A DNA stretch of 56,326 nt from JBKXSZ01 sp047017005. GTDB lineage: Bacteria > Bacillota > Clostridia > TANB77 > CAG-508. Below are positions 54,254 to 56,326 of this stretch, in pieces. The translations under genes were made by a program, and so were the position numbers. The stretch lies in the NCBI GenBank assembly GCA_047017005.1, contig JBKXSZ010000006.1, forward strand, positions 1 to 56,326, in the 5' to 3' direction. Numbering within the stretch: the first letter of the stretch is position 1; every line of letters begins with the position of its first letter. The notes below the pieces were generated by a model, which saw only the letters and a program-made list of their open reading frames with translations, made no database searches and was not told the DNA's origin.

Positions 54254-54787
54254 ATGGAAATCAAACATCAGATTATGATAAATGACAGAAAATGGGTTCA
54301 AATAAATACAGAATTAGAAAAGGCTTTGAAAAATGAATTTCTTTTATCGGATTTATCATCTAAAGCAATTATCTATATTGATAGAGCAGAGATAAATGGA
54401 TTAAGAGTAGTTTTAGAAGATTCCAATCTCAAAAGAAAGTATTGTCTAACAATGTATAGAAGAATACAAAAAGAAGCAGTCAATAGAAACTTAGTAGATA
54501 AAACTCTGTTTCAGAACGAAATATTTTATATTTTGGTAGAGACGCATCCTAAATTTGTAAATAAGATAAGGAATGTTTTAAAAGAAATAGAATTTCCAAC
54601 TCCTAATGAAAGATTAATAGAAGAACTAGAAAAAGGATTGAAAATAAAACTCTTAGCAAAAGAATGCCACAAAATAGAGCAGCTTTGTACAGAAACTATT
54701 TTTATTGGGACAATAGAAATTAAAAATAAAAATGAAAAGGCAGTTAAGATGCATCCTAGAGAACCAATTTTTTGTTTTTGGATTTAA
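54254..54787 (+). CDS. Unknown soluble protein (177 aa)
   Basis: AAGGAGG stands 10 bases before the ATG and a good sigma-A promoter lies upstream. The 177-residue product is charged and soluble, mainly helical with two Cys (CHKIEQLC). It has no signal peptide or membrane helix and no motif that I can tie to a known family. A terminator follows at 54799-54834, so it stands alone as a unit. Confidence 0.75.
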   Translation: MEIKHQIMINDRKWVQINTELEKALKNEFLLSDLSSKAIIYIDRAEINGLRVVLEDSNLKRKYCLTMYRRIQKEAVNRNLVDKTLFQNEIFYILVETHPKFVNKIRNVLKEIEFPTPNERLIEELEKGLKIKLLAKECHKIEQLCTETIFIGTIEIKNKNEKAVKMHPREPIFCFWI

Positions 54788-54798
54788 CTAATTATAAA

Positions 54799-54834
54799 AA
54801 CGTTCTTTTAAATAATTTTAAAAGAACGCTTTTT
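54799..54834 (+). terminator. Terminator of the 54254 gene
   Basis: CGTTCTTTTAAA (54801-54812) and TTTAAAAGAACG (54817-54828) pair perfectly, with T residues after. Confidence 0.92.
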
Positions 54835-54890
54835 TCTTTTTCTAAAATAGGATATAATAGCAAAGCAAAAAAGAAAAAAGGAAGAAAAAA

Positions 54891-55742
54891 ATGAATATTT
54901 GGTGGATAAATTTAATTTTCTATTTATTGTTAAATGTAGCATGGCTACAGCTATATAAGATAGCAACAAAGAAAGTAAAAAAAGATGGGGCAATTACGAC
55001 TCTTTTAGAATTAATTGGTGCTGGTAGTATTCTGGTAGTATCTTTATTTTTCAATTTTAAGTTTCCAACAAATATATGGATATATGTACTATTTGGAATT
55101 GCTATAATTTTTTATGCATTAAATGACAGATTACAAACAACAGTAAGAAAAAATTTAGAAGTATCGGTAGTATCAATTCTAATGCAATTATCTAATGTAT
55201 TTGTATTTATATGGGGAATACTTTTCTTTAAAGAAACATTCATGTTACAAAAGGCAATAGGTGCTATTTTAATTGTTATAGCAAACGTATTCTTGTTTTA
55301 TAAGAAAGGAAAATTTGTTTTTAATAGATATACGATACTAAGTTTTCTTTCTAGTATAGCATTATCCATAGCAGTATCTCTAGATGCAGGAATATCTGGA
55401 AACTTTAATTTAGCTTTTTATGCTTTTATGGATTTATTCGGTTCTGCTATTTTGATTTCTCTAGTAGAAAGAATAAAACCAAGAGATATGATAGAAGAAT
55501 ACAAACAAGGGAACAAAAAAGCGATAATAGCAACAGGAATGGTATGGGGCTTGTATATTTTCTTTATGTTAAGGACCTATAATTCAGCACCTGTAACAAC
55601 AGTAGCGCCATTAGGAGCAGTTGCAGTTATTTTGAATGTAATAGCAAGCTATATTTTTATGAAAGAAAGAAATAATATTGGAAAGAAAATAATAGCAGCT
55701 ATTTTAGTTATATTAGGAGTAATACTTGTTACAATAGCATAA
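54891..55742 (+). CDS. EamA/DMT-family membrane transporter
   Basis: The 283-residue protein has about ten membrane helices in two EamA-like halves (1-140 and 150-283). The halves end with ALNDRLQTTVRKNLEVSVVSILMQLSNVFVFIWGILFFKE and YNSAPVTTVAPLGAVAVILNVIASYIFMKERN, which are the typical inner helix pairs. Members export or import small metabolites; the substrate here is unknown. GGAAG stands before the ATG and TATAAT lies at 54853-54858. Confidence 0.88.
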   Translation: MNIWWINLIFYLLLNVAWLQLYKIATKKVKKDGAITTLLELIGAGSILVVSLFFNFKFPTNIWIYVLFGIAIIFYALNDRLQTTVRKNLEVSVVSILMQLSNVFVFIWGILFFKETFMLQKAIGAILIVIANVFLFYKKGKFVFNRYTILSFLSSIALSIAVSLDAGISGNFNLAFYAFMDLFGSAILISLVERIKPRDMIEEYKQGNKKAIIATGMVWGLYIFFMLRTYNSAPVTTVAPLGAVAVILNVIASYIFMKERNNIGKKIIAAILVILGVILVTIA

Positions 55743-55786
55743 AAATAAAAAGTGGCTAGGAAGAAAAGAATTGGTATTGTTATGTA

Positions 55787-55815
55787 TTGAATAGTTTGCT
55801 AAAAAGGAATATAAT
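55787..55815 (+). promoter_or_regulatory. Promoter of the 57-aa gene
   Basis: TTGAAT (55787-55792) and TATAAT (55810-55815) are 17 bases apart. It lies inside an upstream in-frame extension of that gene, which supports the shorter start. Confidence 0.7.
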
Positions 55816-55849
55816 AAAAATAGATAGGCAATGCAAGGAGGTAATATAC

Positions 55850-56023
55850 ATGGAAAACATAATGTCTATAATGGTACTAATTCTTCTTGGTTTATTTTTT
55901 CTTGTTGGCGTGGCTGCATGTCCAATGCTTTCTTCTAAAGTAAGTGCAGAAGAAAGAGAAAAAGCTGCTAAAGAAGGACGTGATCCAGAAGCAGAAGAAA
56001 TTACCTCACTAAAGACCAAATGA
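55850..56023 (+). CDS. Small single-helix membrane protein (57 aa)
   Basis: The ATG at 55850 is chosen because GGAGG lies 8 bases before it and the promoter lies at 55787-55815, so a longer reading cannot be used. The product is MENIMSIMVLILLGLFFLVGVAACPMLSS (one membrane helix) and a charged tail with EEREKAAKEGRDPEAEEITSLKTK. The function is unknown. It is a single-gene unit with a terminator near 56047. Confidence 0.8.
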   Translation: MENIMSIMVLILLGLFFLVGVAACPMLSSKVSAEEREKAAKEGRDPEAEEITSLKTK

Positions 56024-56046
56024 AACTTATATGGTCTTATCATCTA

Positions 56047-56073
56047 AAAGTCTAGCATAGTTGCTAGGCTTTT
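56047..56073 (+). terminator. Terminator of the 57-aa gene
   Basis: AAGTCTAGC and GCTAGGCTT pair with one mismatch, followed by T residues. Confidence 0.7.
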
Positions 56074-56129
56074 ACTAATTCAAAAGAAAAATAGCATAAT
56101 ATAAAAGTAAAAATATATAGAAAAAATAG

Positions 56130-56167
56130 ATAAGATAAAATATAAAAAGAAAAATATTTTATCTTAT
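56130..56167. repeat. Perfect 14-bp AT-rich inverted repeat
   Basis: ATAAGATAAAATAT (56130-56143) and ATATTTTATCTTAT (56154-56167) are exact complements with a 10-base loop. It may be a terminator for a gene beyond the window. I see nothing else in 56074-56326. Confidence 0.6.
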
Positions 56168-56326
56168 TTCTTTGCAATAGTAACCTGAATATTTTTTAAA
56201 TTTATATAAAAATTCGAAAAAGGGCTATAGTAACATATAAAGGTTAATTTTATATCAAAACATTTTTAAGTTAGAATGTCAATGATTTTTGAAAATGTCC
56301 CAAATTTTTTTTAACATAAGCCCTAA

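Overview
The window is low-GC (by eye about 30%) DNA from a spore-forming Gram-positive bacterium of the Clostridia type. Supporting signs are the tsf/pyrH/frr/uppS/cdsA/rseP/polC gene set, a Gram-positive PolC, a T-box leader on glyS, pyruvate phosphate dikinase, an H-type small acid-soluble spore protein, several Spo0A-box-like sites, strong AGGAGG ribosome sites and many short intrinsic terminators. Nearly all genes lie on the + strand. I cannot name a species.

Layout. 1-856 is the 3' part of tsf with a clear terminator. 979-5810 is an inserted block between tsf and pyrH: a HAD phosphatase, an IS30 element with visible ends and a 13-bp duplication, and an ArsR-type repressor/P-type metal ATPase pair. 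6107-15535 is the conserved pyrH-frr-uppS-cdsA-rseP-(PH-like membrane protein)-polC run, lacking dxr and ispG. 15624-21917 holds a CNNM-type protein, a CBS/DRTGG pyrophosphatase, DUF1294 and AIM24-family genes, a compact DnaA-box cluster and a T-box-controlled glyS. 21984-29535 carries two paralogous genes for an unusual protein: Clp N-domain repeats, a ClpB/ClpC D1-type AAA+ motor and a C-terminal FtsH-type M41 zinc peptidase, with no membrane segment. Each promoter has an insertion sequence beside it: an IS4-like element just upstream of the first, and an IS6-like element between promoter and ribosome site of the second. 29687-37723 holds small proteins, ppdK, a degenerate phosphotransferase-like gene with Spo0A boxes, sspH, a TGS-domain nucleoside kinase, an RNHCP protein and a metallo-hydrolase. 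37772-44382 holds a U32 peptidase, a tiny Cys/Gly-rich membrane peptide behind a sigma-K-like promoter, a secreted glucosaminidase with SH3 and dockerin modules, a membrane-anchored cadherin-like protein and a four-finger CxxCxGxG protein. 44500-46060 is an IS110 element whose 5' non-coding region folds like a bridge RNA. 46256-56023 holds tRNA-Thr directly followed by ftsY, a UPF0182 membrane protein, pgsA, ligA, a DMT transporter and several microproteins.

The strongest candidate for an undescribed system is the pair of Clp-AAA/M41 fusions. They join the unfoldase type of ClpC to the protease type of FtsH in one soluble chain, so they could be self-contained cytosolic ATP-dependent proteases. 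Secondary candidates are the IS110 bridge RNA, the Cys-rich putative spore peptide, the dockerin/cadherin-like pair, and a hairpin that hides the only ribosome site of a small membrane protein gene.
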